From an uncultured beta proteobacterium (GTDB lineage: Bacteria > Pseudomonadota > Gammaproteobacteria > Burkholderiales > Burkholderiaceae), in NCBI GenBank assembly GCA_903826775.1, contig CAIKFU010000023.1, positions 1 through 64,000 on the forward strand: a stretch of DNA of 64,000 nucleotides, written 5' to 3'. Both the position numbers and the translations under genes were made by a program. Positions 27,515 through 35,977 of this stretch are shown here, piece by piece. Position 1 is the stretch's first letter. Each line of letters opens with the position of its first letter. The notes beneath the pieces are model-generated. The model was not told the origin of the DNA. It did no database searches and saw nothing but the letters and a program-made list of their open reading frames with translations.

Positions 27515-27748
27515 TCAATTTAGGAAAGATTGGCGCTTTGATTCCTTGATTGGCAGAAGCAATCCACGCAATCCATTGTGATCTAAGGTATGCATCAATT
27601 CAAGCAATGCACCCAATTCCCCTTTAGGGAAACCCTTTCGAGCAAACCAGGCTAAATAATTTCCCGGTAAATCAGATATAGATTTACCTGCATACTTCCC
27701 AAATGGCATCTTAAAAGTAACGAGCTTCTCTAAGTTATCAGAATCCAT
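27515..27748 (-). CDS. DUF3820 family protein
   Basis: 77 residues from the ATG at 27748; a longer frame to 27793 adds a hydrophobic, unlikely N-terminus. The core MPFGKYAGKSISDLPGNYLAWF and GELGALLELMHTLDHNGL matches the DUF3820 family, sometimes annotated as a putative quorum-sensing-regulated virulence factor. The fold is thought to resemble part of exonuclease-associated domains, but function is not established. Cytoplasmic. It lies 66 bases downstream of the MBL hydrolase gene, same strand. Confidence 0.8.
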   Translation of the reverse strand: MDSDNLEKLVTFKMPFGKYAGKSISDLPGNYLAWFARKGFPKGELGALLELMHTLDHNGLRGLLLPIKESKRQSFLN

Positions 27749-27814
27749 ACTTTTTGATCTCGAAGGCCATATTACCAACCGCAACCAATTCAAGATATTG
27801 TTTTTTAATCATCA

Positions 27815-28687
27815 CTAAATAGCATTTATGGGTATTTTTAAATACGAAACCCCATTAGTTTCTGTGGGGGGAAAACTCCCAGCGCGAATGTTTACCTGGA
27901 TTGCAGGAAGTATCAACATTGGCATCTCCAAACTCGCGTCACGCTCAGTGCGCATTTTTATAAATTGACTCTCTGAAACTCCATCATGAGCATGGATATT
28001 TCCCAATTTTTGCTCAGCAACCGTTGTCTGAACTACCTCGGATCTGCTTGGAGGAGGGTAGTCGTGGCATAAAAATAAACGGGTATTTTCCGGAAATGAC
28101 AATATTTTCTGGATTGAACGAAATAACGTACGGGGATCACCCCCTGGAAAATCGCACCTTGCACTACCCACATCCGGCATAAACAACGTATCCCCTACAA
28201 ATATCACATCCTCAATTGCATATGCCATGCAGGCCGGAGTATGTCCCGGTACTGAAATTGCCTTAAAACGCAAATACCCAAATTCAATTACCTCGTCATC
28301 TTGCAGCAAATAATCAAACTGAGCGCCATTACTTTGAAACTCATCACCAAGATTAAATATGCCTTTAAAGACTTTTTGAATCGAAGTTATTTGATTGCTA
28401 ATGGCTACAGTTCCACCTAATATTCCTTTAATATAGGCAGCAGCAGTTAAATGATCAGCGTGCGCATGAGTTTCCAGTATCCAGTCAACCGATAACTGGT
28501 GCTCTCGTACAAACGCAATTATTTTATCTGCTGATTTGGTGCTAGTTCTCCCAGACTTTGGATCATAGTTTAAAACGGAGTCAATAATAATGCATGCAGG
28601 ATTGTCAATCCTGTATACAACATAGCTAACGGTATAGGTATCCTGATCAAAAAATTCTTTAACAATTAGGTCAACATTTGAAATCAC
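27815..28687 (-). CDS. MBL-fold metallo-hydrolase, persulfide dioxygenase-like (Blh/ETHE1 group)
   Basis: 290 residues. Metal motif THAHADHL (His74, His76, Asp78, His79), SVPGHTPACMAY with the third-strand histidine, FVGDTLFMPDVGSARCDFPGG and FLCHDYPP. The GSARCDFPGGD element is typical of the Blh/ETHE1 persulfide dioxygenases, which oxidise glutathione persulfide to sulfite. Divergent partner of a TauE/SafE-type exporter, an arrangement known from BigR/SqrR-controlled sulfide detoxification. The shared intergenic region holds a clear palindrome. Neither the ArsR-type regulator nor a rhodanese is present. Confidence 0.9.
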   Translation of the reverse strand: MISNVDLIVKEFFDQDTYTVSYVVYRIDNPACIIIDSVLNYDPKSGRTSTKSADKIIAFVREHQLSVDWILETHAHADHLTAAAYIKGILGGTVAISNQITSIQKVFKGIFNLGDEFQSNGAQFDYLLQDDEVIEFGYLRFKAISVPGHTPACMAYAIEDVIFVGDTLFMPDVGSARCDFPGGDPRTLFRSIQKILSFPENTRLFLCHDYPPPSRSEVVQTTVAEQKLGNIHAHDGVSESQFIKMRTERDASLEMPMLILPAIQVNIRAGSFPPTETNGVSYLKIPINAI

Positions 28688-28763
28688 GAATTAATTTTTT
28701 ACCCGCTTTACCTTTGTGCTGAAATTATTGAATTAAAACCATTATTAATAGTTTATAAAAATA

Positions 28764-28780
28764 TATACTATATTAGTATA
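28764..28780. promoter_or_regulatory. 17-bp palindrome, probable ArsR/BigR-type operator
   Basis: TATACTA-TAT-TAGTATA, a perfect 7-3-7 palindrome in the 106-base region between the divergent persulfide dioxygenase-like and TauE genes. The AT-rich form and position match operators of BigR-like ArsR repressors in general type; I have not compared it with a named consensus. Confidence 0.5.
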
Positions 28781-28793
28781 AAAACTTATCCCA

Positions 28794-29612
28794 ATGGACT
28801 ACACAAACTTAATAAGCCCGGCCCTAGGAATTTTTATTGGTACCTTAATGGGTTTAACTGGTGCAGGAGGAGGGATTCTCTCCGTCCCACTATTGGTATT
28901 TACCTTGCATTTAGAGGTAGCAACCGCCGGCCCAATAGCCCTTTCTGCTATAGCACTAGCTGCAGGAGTGGGTGCGTTTCTTGGCCTTAAGGCCAAAATT
29001 CTGCGGTATAAAGCGGCTGGCTTAATGGCAATTTTTGGTCTCATGCTTTCCCCATTTGGACTATGGGCTGCGCAAAGGGTCCCAAACGCCCCACTACTCA
29101 TTTCATTTAGCATGCTGTTGGTTTTCGTATCCATCCGCCTCTTCATCCAAGCTAGAAACGAGAGCAAAGGTTATCCAACAAAAAAACCCCCTCCTCCCCC
29201 ATGCTTACTTGATCCATCTATTGGGAAGTTAATTTGGACAGTCCCTTGCGCTAGATCCCTTGTTATCGCTGGAGCCTTGGCTGGATTTTTATCTGGTTTA
29301 TTGGGTGTTGGCGGTGGCTTTATCATCGTCCCTGCCCTCAAAAAATATACTAACTTGCCAATGAAATCCGTTGTAGCCACTTCATTGGGTGTCCTTGCCA
29401 TCATATCTACCGGTGGCGCTTTATTATCGGCCTTAACGGGTAGCTTAAACCTAACAATTGCCGCTCCATTTGCCTTGGGGGTTCTAGCAGGTTTGCTTCT
29501 TGGAAAACTTCTTGAAACAAGAATTAGCGGGACGGGGATACAGCAGATTTTTTCCATCTTCACGATGATGGTTGCAATCGGACTGCTTATCAAAGGCATT
29601 GCTGGACTATAA
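28794..29612 (+). CDS. TauE/SafE family sulfite exporter-type permease
   Basis: 272 residues, about eight membrane helices in two repeated halves. Each half has the family's glycine-rich motif: LMGLTGAGGGILSVP near residue 20 and GLLGVGGGFIIVP near residue 170. The family carries sulfite, sulfonates or other anions across the inner membrane. Beside the persulfide dioxygenase-like gene it probably exports the sulfite that enzyme makes. The upstream region carries the palindrome at 28764. Confidence 0.92.
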   Translation: MDYTNLISPALGIFIGTLMGLTGAGGGILSVPLLVFTLHLEVATAGPIALSAIALAAGVGAFLGLKAKILRYKAAGLMAIFGLMLSPFGLWAAQRVPNAPLLISFSMLLVFVSIRLFIQARNESKGYPTKKPPPPPCLLDPSIGKLIWTVPCARSLVIAGALAGFLSGLLGVGGGFIIVPALKKYTNLPMKSVVATSLGVLAIISTGGALLSALTGSLNLTIAAPFALGVLAGLLLGKLLETRISGTGIQQIFSIFTMMVAIGLLIKGIAGL

Positions 29613-29668
29613 AGCGCAATCCATTTACATTAATTCTGATACCAATTTTCTTAATCGGTGGTTTTTTT

Positions 29669-30181
29669 ATGACAGCCCTAAAACCCAGTATGTTATTAAC
29701 CAAGCCCATAGTTTCGATCTCGGGAATTGTTGGTGATCTGAATAATAGCATTTTGGAATACACCAATACCGAAAAACCAACCCATGATCATTCATCAATT
29801 TACTACAAGCGCTTTTATATCTCGAAATTCACATTGAATAAAATGGTAATCGTTTCTAAATTCACAAATCCCATGAAAATTAATAATGGGGACAACGTAA
29901 TTGTGGCTGGGTACACATCAGGCAATCAGTTTCAGGTGCTTGCCTATTCAAACCAATCAAATAATACTGGCGATAACGAGAATTGGATGGCACTAATCTT
30001 CGCTGCATTACTTTTTTTTGGAATTGCATTTAAATTAGCAACCTCCGCAATAGTCCAAGAGGGAACAATTATTCCAAAGCTATTCATAGCAGCCTTTATG
30101 GTTTTAACCGCCTACATGATTTTTCGTGCGCTACTGATTAAGGAAGCCATTGATTTATTGCAAAAAATGAACATCCAATGA
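29669..30181 (+). CDS. Unknown membrane protein with two C-terminal helices
   Basis: 170 residues; I do not recognise the family. Residues 1-105 look soluble and beta-rich (IVSISGIVGDLNNSILEY and INNGDNVIVAGYTSGNQFQVLAY), resembling a small OB- or SH3-like barrel. Residues about 110-160 hold two predicted membrane helices (WMALIFAALLFFGIAF and IIPKLFIAAFMVLTAYMIF). No signal peptide. GGTGG lies seven bases before the ATG, across a run of seven T. It may be an inner-membrane protein with a cytoplasmic domain. Confidence 0.65.
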   Translation: MTALKPSMLLTKPIVSISGIVGDLNNSILEYTNTEKPTHDHSSIYYKRFYISKFTLNKMVIVSKFTNPMKINNGDNVIVAGYTSGNQFQVLAYSNQSNNTGDNENWMALIFAALLFFGIAFKLATSAIVQEGTIIPKLFIAAFMVLTAYMIFRALLIKEAIDLLQKMNIQ

Positions 30182-30276
30182 GTATTTATTCTGAAAATCC
30201 CTTTCTATATTGGTCAAAATTTCGAATTTCTGATAATGTTCAATATGAATTAAATTACCAACCTTGAGGAGTCTGT

Positions 30277-30795
30277 ATGAAATCATTTTTTAAATTTGCG
30301 GCCTTATTGCTGTTTTCATTTGGGCTTATTGGCCAATCGTTTGCAGCCGATCCGGCCGTTAAAAAAGCATCGAGCGGTATCTGCCATGATAAAAATAGCC
30401 CAAACTATAAGCAAATAAAGGAATTTACTCCTTTCAAATCACTGAAAGCATGCGTTGCAAGCGGTGGAGTGTTACCTGCAGGCTCAAAATCTGAAGCAGC
30501 CAGCAATAATGAAAAAACTGCAAAAGCTGATAAAGCAGATAAGGCCGTAAAAGATCCGGCAATTGAGAAGGCTGCAAAAACCGACAAGACAAGCAAGGCA
30601 GATGCAACGGTTGCTGAAGAAAAACCGGTTAAATCCGAAACTAAGAAATCATCTGGCGGAGTTGGACCAGTCAAATTATCTAAAAACGGGATTTGCCACT
30701 CTCCTGGCACCGAATACTATGATCGCACTAAGGAATTTGATTCCTACCCATCATTAGCAGCCTGCCTCAAAGCTGGTGGAAGAGAGCCAAAGTAA
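30277..30795 (+). CDS. Exported protein with two GICH repeats and a charged linker
   Basis: 172 residues, signal peptide ending near QSFAA. The mature protein has two copies of one motif, GICH-x(8)-Y-x(4)-EF-x(3)-SL-x-AC-x-ASGG/AGG, at about residues 33-65 and 138-170. Between them lies an Ala/Lys/Asp-rich linker (KADKADKAVKDP). Each copy has two cysteines that could form a disulfide. I have seen similar single GICH modules in secreted betaproteobacterial proteins but know no function. Periplasmic. GAGG precedes the ATG. Confidence 0.75.
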   Translation: MKSFFKFAALLLFSFGLIGQSFAADPAVKKASSGICHDKNSPNYKQIKEFTPFKSLKACVASGGVLPAGSKSEAASNNEKTAKADKADKAVKDPAIEKAAKTDKTSKADATVAEEKPVKSETKKSSGGVGPVKLSKNGICHSPGTEYYDRTKEFDSYPSLAACLKAGGREPK

Positions 30796-30830
30796 CCTGC
30801 TGACTAAATTTCCTACAACACTTATTAATA

Positions 30831-30858
30831 AATATGCCCTCACACGAGGGCATATTTT
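30831..30858. terminator. Bidirectional rho-independent terminator
   Basis: Perfect 11-bp stem AATATGCCCTC / GAGGGCATATT with a four-base loop, followed by T-rich sequence. It serves both the GICH protein gene and the convergent livF end. Confidence 0.8.
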
Positions 30859-30887
30859 GTTTGAAAGTAATAATGCTTTATAAATCC

Positions 30888-31616
30888 CTAATGCCCTCCG
30901 GCACCCCCTAAATAAGCGGCTTTCACCGCTGGATCATTTTGCAACTGATGAGCCGGGCCATGGGTAGCAATGTGTCCGTTCTCTAATACATAACCATAAT
31001 CTGCAACATTCAGCGCCGCTGCCGCAAACTGCTCAACCAAAAGCATTGTTACTCCTTGCGATTTGAGATTAGTAATAATCCTAAAGACTTCTTCAACCAA
31101 AATAGGGGCAAGCCCCATAGACGGTTCATCTAAGAGAATGATTTCAGGATTGAGCATTACAGCACGAGCCATAGCCAGCATTTGCTGTTCTCCGCCCGAC
31201 AATGTTCCAGCCAACTGATTCCGACGCTCCTTCAAGCGAGGAAACATTTCAAGCGCCCGTTCAAGATCTCCTTTTACATCCCCCTTTGGTCGACTGTACG
31301 TTAAACGCGGAAATGCTCCCAAAAGTAAATTGTCGTTAACCGACATCGTCGTAAAAACCCTTCTCCCCTCTGGGCTGTGGGCTAAACCAAGCCGGGCTAT
31401 CTTGTAGGAATCATCACCATCGATTCTTTCACCGCCAAGGGTAACCTCTCCGGAAGTGGGTTTGATCATGCCGGTAATAGCACGCATAGTCGTAGTTTTA
31501 CCGGCACCGTTTGAGCCAATCAAGGTGATTACCTGCCCCTTTGGCACATCAATACTAATGCCATGAAGAACTTTTACTTTGCCGTAACCGGCTTCAAGAT
31601 TCTTAATTGATAACAT
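30888..31616 (-). CDS. livF: Branched-chain amino-acid type ABC transporter ATPase LivF
   Basis: 242 residues. Walker A GSNGAGKTT, signature LSGGEQQMLAMARA, Walker B ILLDEPSMGL and the switch histidine replaced region LLVEQF, all as in LivF. It powers import by the LivH/LivM permease pair together with the LivG part of the upstream fusion. Last gene of the leftward operon, 31 bases after the LivM-LivG gene, and ends at the terminator at 30831. Confidence 0.94.
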   Translation of the reverse strand: MLSIKNLEAGYGKVKVLHGISIDVPKGQVITLIGSNGAGKTTTMRAITGMIKPTSGEVTLGGERIDGDDSYKIARLGLAHSPEGRRVFTTMSVNDNLLLGAFPRLTYSRPKGDVKGDLERALEMFPRLKERRNQLAGTLSGGEQQMLAMARAVMLNPEIILLDEPSMGLAPILVEEVFRIITNLKSQGVTMLLVEQFAAAALNVADYGYVLENGHIATHGPAHQLQNDPAVKAAYLGGAGGH

Positions 31617-31647
31617 AGGTCTAGACCGATTAAATTAATTTTAATTA

Positions 31648-33579
31648 TTAAGTGCCTAAGTAGGCATGAATCACCTTCTCATCCGCCTGAACTTCACTTG
31701 GCCTACCTTCGGCAATTTTTTGCCCAAAATCTAAAACCGAAACCGTATCGCAAACCGACATAACTACGTCCATATGGTGTTCAATTAGGATAAAAGTAAT
31801 GCCGTTATCACGTATCTTGCGAATAATCCTCATTAACTCCTTAATATCAGGAGCGGTTAAACCTGCCGCAGGCTCATCCAACAACAACAACTCCGGGTCT
31901 AGAGCCAGAGCTCTAGCTATCTCTAAAAGCCTTTGTTTGCCATAGGGCAAGTTGCGCGCTTCTTCGTTTGCCAAATCCTCTAAGCCAACAAACTTTAAAA
32001 GTGCTATTCCCCTAGATCGAGCGTCTTGCTCTTCTTTTTTATAGCTGGGCAAATGTAAGGCGATTTCCCATAAGTTTGATTTGAAGCAATGGTGCAAACC
32101 AACCAATATATTTTGTAAAGCAGTCATTTCCCCAAACAGTTGCACATTTTGGAAGGTTCTAGCAATACCTGAAAGAGCAATTTCAGAAGACGACTTGCCA
32201 ACAATACTACTGCCCGCATAGGTTACGCCGCCAGAAGTAGGTACATAAATTCCGGTTAAGACATTCATCATCGTACTTTTGCCTGAACCGTTTGGACCAA
32301 TCAAACCATGAATTGTTCCTCGTTTAATGCTAAGGTCAACATTGTTAAGTGCCTTTAAGCCACCAAACTGCATTAATATTGAATCGACCCTTAAAAGCTC
32401 AACACCATTATTTTGGTTGCCAATCGCGCTGATAAAGCTAACTGAATCATCACCTTCCTCAGCCACCAACCCTCCACGACTTGTTTTAGTTTTTCCTGCA
32501 AGAGCCTGATAGAAGGTTTTTGTGAATCCAACAATCCCATCCTGCAAGTAATACACCACCAGCAGAATCATGAAGCCAAAAATACTCAATCGCCAATCGG
32601 CTATTGTATTTAACCAAAAAGAAAAAAGTGCAAGCCCGACGGTCCCCATCAAGGGAATTATCACCCTCTTATAAGAGGTAATTTTTTTACTGACCCCAAT
32701 CACGGCACCGACAACCATGATCACTGCAATGATTGAAGCCACGACTCTAAAAAGATTGATGTCATCAAGCAACTTTGGCAATAGGACAATAATCGTTGCT
32801 CCGATGATTGCACCCACTCGAGACTTTCGTCCGCCCATAATGATGGCCAACAAAAATAAAATCGCCAACTCATTGTTATAGGTATTTGGCGAAATATACT
32901 GCTCCGAATAAGAGTAAAGGCAACCAGCCAATCCAGCAAATCCAGCACTAATAACGAAGGCAATCACCTTGAATCGGTAAACCGAAACCCCCATACAGTC
33001 ACAAGCTACAGGACTGTCTCGTAACGCCTCAAACGCACGACCAATTTGCGACTTAAGAAATCGATCGACCACAATCAAGCTAACTATCATGATTGCCCCT
33101 ACCAGCCAAAAATACTCAACCTCAGTCATAGGGACCCCACCAATTGTGGGTTTAGGAATCTTTATGCCTAGCGGACCTTCTGTAAGAAAGGTCATTTCGT
33201 TAATTAAAATCTGCACAATGGTTCCAAATGCTAGAGTAACCATCGCCAAATAAGGTCCTATGACCTTTAATGCAGGCAAAGCCAAAATTCCACCAAAGAT
33301 TGCCGTTACTGCAATCGATGCAGGAATCGTCGCCCAAATAGGCAGCCCAAATTTCATGAATAAGACGCCTGCAGTATATGAACCAATTCCAAATAGTCCG
33401 GCATGACCCAGGGAGACTTGACCAATATACCCAACCACGATATCCAAACCAAACAACAAAATCACATAAATAAGAATAGTTTCAGCTAAGTGGATGTAAT
33501 AGGGATTAACAATTATTAGCGGCAAGCCAATTAGCGCTGCAATTGCAACTAATATGGGGAAGAACGACTTCAATTTCAT
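31648..33579 (-). CDS. livM: Fused LivM permease - LivG ATPase
   Basis: 643 residues from the ATG at 33579; the longer frame to 33666 runs into livH and lacks support. Residues about 1-350 are LivM, with many membrane helices and the loop EALRDSPVACDCMGV. Residues about 395-640 are LivG, with Walker A GPNGSGKST, ARTFQNVQLF, signature LPYGKQRLLEIARAL and LLLDEPAAGL. It starts one base after the livH stop. The two functions are usually separate genes. Fused forms are known, so the joining is real rather than a lost stop: the linker (EEGDDSVSFISAIG) looks like normal coding sequence. Confidence 0.93.
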   Translation of the reverse strand: MKLKSFFPILVAIAALIGLPLIIVNPYYIHLAETILIYVILLFGLDIVVGYIGQVSLGHAGLFGIGSYTAGVLFMKFGLPIWATIPASIAVTAIFGGILALPALKVIGPYLAMVTLAFGTIVQILINEMTFLTEGPLGIKIPKPTIGGVPMTEVEYFWLVGAIMIVSLIVVDRFLKSQIGRAFEALRDSPVACDCMGVSVYRFKVIAFVISAGFAGLAGCLYSYSEQYISPNTYNNELAILFLLAIIMGGRKSRVGAIIGATIIVLLPKLLDDINLFRVVASIIAVIMVVGAVIGVSKKITSYKRVIIPLMGTVGLALFSFWLNTIADWRLSIFGFMILLVVYYLQDGIVGFTKTFYQALAGKTKTSRGGLVAEEGDDSVSFISAIGNQNNGVELLRVDSILMQFGGLKALNNVDLSIKRGTIHGLIGPNGSGKSTMMNVLTGIYVPTSGGVTYAGSSIVGKSSSEIALSGIARTFQNVQLFGEMTALQNILVGLHHCFKSNLWEIALHLPSYKKEEQDARSRGIALLKFVGLEDLANEEARNLPYGKQRLLEIARALALDPELLLLDEPAAGLTAPDIKELMRIIRKIRDNGITFILIEHHMDVVMSVCDTVSVLDFGQKIAEGRPSEVQADEKVIHAYLGT

Positions 33580-33580
33580 C

Positions 33581-34459
33581 TTAAACTTTCTTAATTGCAG
33601 ATTTACCAAATAGACCTGACGGCTTAAAGGCCAGCACGAGCAATAGCAGAACCAAGCCTGGTACATCCTTGTATCCAGTTGAGATATAAAAGCCGGTTGC
33701 AGTTTCAGTAATACCCAAAATCAAGCCGCCTACGATAATTCCCAGTCCGCTTGATAACCCGCCAATGATTGCAACGGCAAACGCTTTTAAACCTAACGAA
33801 GTTCCCATCGTGGCGCCAGTTAACGTTAAGGGCGCTATCAGAACCCCAGCGAATGCTGCTGTCAGAGAAGATAGGGCGTATGAAAAAGTAATCACTAAGC
33901 TGGTATTAATCCCCATTAAACCTGCGGCATCCCGATCATTTGCAGTTGCAACAACTGCTTTTCCGTAAATGGACTTGCGATTGAAAAATTCCACCAACAA
34001 CATCATTAATAAAGCACCCCCAACCACCAAAATCTCCATTGGGAGAATATTGGCACCCAAAAATAGAATTGGCTCATCGCTTAACGGCGAAGGAAATGGA
34101 AGAGCATCTCGCCCCCATATGTTTTCAGCCACATTCTTGAAAATAATTCCAAGAGCAATGGTGGACATAATCCAACCAAATTCGGATTTGATTTTAATTG
34201 CAGGACGAACCCCGATTAATTCAACTACACCCCCTTGCATCATGCCAAATACACAAACAATTGGAACCATAAGCCAGTAATTGATCCCAAGCGAATCAAC
34301 ACAAGTTAACCCAACTAAGGCACCAAGCATCAGCGCCTCACCTTGCCCGAAGTTTAAAGTACCCGACGTGGAAAATGTCAATTGAAAACCAAAAGCAATA
34401 ACCGCATAGATCATGCCAACGGCAATACCGCTTGTAAGGATTTGGGAGAGGATTTCCAT
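33581..34459 (-). CDS. livH: Branched-chain amino-acid type ABC permease LivH
   Basis: 292 residues, about eight membrane helices. Family motifs: FSTSGTLNFGQGEALMLGA near residue 30, RDAAGLMGIN, GALSSLTAAFAGVL-like (SYALSSLTAAFAG) and GLSSGLGIIVGGLILG. Forms the membrane channel with LivM. AGGGCAA lies before the ATG. It follows the receptor gene after a 151-base gap containing a terminator-like hairpin. Confidence 0.94.
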   Translation of the reverse strand: MEILSQILTSGIAVGMIYAVIAFGFQLTFSTSGTLNFGQGEALMLGALVGLTCVDSLGINYWLMVPIVCVFGMMQGGVVELIGVRPAIKIKSEFGWIMSTIALGIIFKNVAENIWGRDALPFPSPLSDEPILFLGANILPMEILVVGGALLMMLLVEFFNRKSIYGKAVVATANDRDAAGLMGINTSLVITFSYALSSLTAAFAGVLIAPLTLTGATMGTSLGLKAFAVAIIGGLSSGLGIIVGGLILGITETATGFYISTGYKDVPGLVLLLLVLAFKPSGLFGKSAIKKV

Positions 34460-34523
34460 GGTGTTGCCCTAATAAAAAACTAAATTTCTAAAGATAAAAA
34501 ATGACTCTCTTAAAAAGAAAACA

Positions 34524-34557
34524 AACAAAACGCCGCTGAAAATGGCGGCGTTTTGTT
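34524..34557 (-). terminator. Intra-operon terminator/attenuator after the livK-type gene
   Basis: A 13-bp perfect stem (AACAAAACGCCGC and its complement) with an eight-base loop and a T-rich 3' side. It lies between the receptor gene and livH on the same strand and would let most transcripts stop after the receptor, giving more receptor than permease. Confidence 0.8.
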
Positions 34558-34610
34558 ATTGATTGGCATGCACGTAAAAATATACTAAAAACTAACCAAT
34601 CAGGTATACC

Positions 34611-35813
34611 TTATTTTTTCTTGGTCTGAACAACTGAGCCCTTTTCCGCATCTTCCTTATACTCAAATTCAACTCGGCCATTATCAACAATACCCATCAC
34701 AGGGATATTCGGTGTAATCGCCTCGTGGTCGGTTTTAGTAAAAGGCTTGTCATAGATCATCACGACTCCATCAACCTTCGCATTTAGGCTTTCTAAGGCA
34801 GCCAAAATTTTTGGCCCTTCAGTACTATTGGCTTGTTTGATTGCTGCGGCCAACAAATACACTGAGTCATATCCTTGTGCAGCGGATACGGGCGAAGCGA
34901 TGATTCCGTTCTTTGGCTTAAATTCCTTCAAGTATGCGTCAATGAAGGCTTTACGCTTTGGAGTAGTTGGCTGTTGAATGAAAGTTTCCGGCATCGTGGC
35001 ACCGTTGCCATTCTTGCCAGAAGTATCGATAAAGCTAGCCATTGACAAAGTCCAACTACCAATCAGAGGCTTTTTCCAACCCAATTTACCCATACCGTTT
35101 GCAATTTGAGCTAGCTCAGGTCCAATCGCATAAGTCAAAATTACTTCCGACCCGGCTGCCTTGGCCTTTAACAATTGCGACGTCATATCCACATCGCCGA
35201 TATTAAACTTTTCAACTGCAACAGGAGTAATGCCGCGCTCTTTTAAGGCTTTTTCTAAATCTTCACGACCAAGCTGTCCATAATTAGTCGAATCAGCCAA
35301 AATTGCAACCTTGGTAAAACCCCTTTTATCGACCGCCTCTTTCACAATCATTGGAGCCTGAATATTATCGGCTGCCGATGTGCGGAAAATATAATTCGCG
35401 GAATCCTTTGGAAACTGACCGGTAATGAGACTTCCCGTTGCAACATTATTGATCACTGGAATTTTTGCCTCTTGGTAAAAACGCTGGGAAGCGAGGGCAA
35501 CACCGGTATTAATAAAACCTAAGGTAGCAACCACCTTTTCATTATTGATTAACTCTTGAGCAATTTGAACTCCACGCTCATTCTTCGCCTCGTCATCACG
35601 TTCAATCAAAACTAGCTTTTTGCCTCCAACGCCTCCAGCGGCATTTATTTCTTTAGTAGCCAGCCTAACCCCGTCACGCATACTTACGCCCATAGAAGAA
35701 GAGCCTCCTGTATAAGGGCCTGTGACGCCGACCTTAATTTCATCAGCAGCGTAAACGCTAGTGGTAAACAATGCAGCAGCTGCTATTGTAAAAATTCGAC
35801 GGCGGATATTCAT
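34611..35813 (-). CDS. Branched-chain amino-acid type ABC transporter substrate-binding protein
   Basis: 400 residues with a Sec signal peptide ending TTSVYAAD. Type I periplasmic receptor: VGVTGPYTGGSSSMGVSM, IERDDEAKNERGVQIAQELI and ILADSTNYGQLGREDLEKAL regions (each within the usual LivK/amide-receptor layout). The ligand could be leucine-type amino acids, amides or aromatic acids, and cannot be read. A strong ribosome binding site (TAGGAGA) lies before the ATG. First gene of the leftward operon with livH, livM-livG and livF. Confidence 0.93.
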   Translation of the reverse strand: MNIRRRIFTIAAAALFTTSVYAADEIKVGVTGPYTGGSSSMGVSMRDGVRLATKEINAAGGVGGKKLVLIERDDEAKNERGVQIAQELINNEKVVATLGFINTGVALASQRFYQEAKIPVINNVATGSLITGQFPKDSANYIFRTSAADNIQAPMIVKEAVDKRGFTKVAILADSTNYGQLGREDLEKALKERGITPVAVEKFNIGDVDMTSQLLKAKAAGSEVILTYAIGPELAQIANGMGKLGWKKPLIGSWTLSMASFIDTSGKNGNGATMPETFIQQPTTPKRKAFIDAYLKEFKPKNGIIASPVSAAQGYDSVYLLAAAIKQANSTEGPKILAALESLNAKVDGVVMIYDKPFTKTDHEAITPNIPVMGIVDNGRVEFEYKEDAEKGSVVQTKKK

Positions 35814-35977
35814 ACTGTCTCCTAAAGAAGGACTACCAAATTAAACAGATCTTTTTTTATATAAAAATTTCTTACAGCAAAACACAATATTACATTTAAT
35901 GAGGTCACAAAAAAGGGGGTTGGTATTAGGGTTTTACACTAGCAGATAAGAAAATTTATAACCGCCAAATGGCATTC

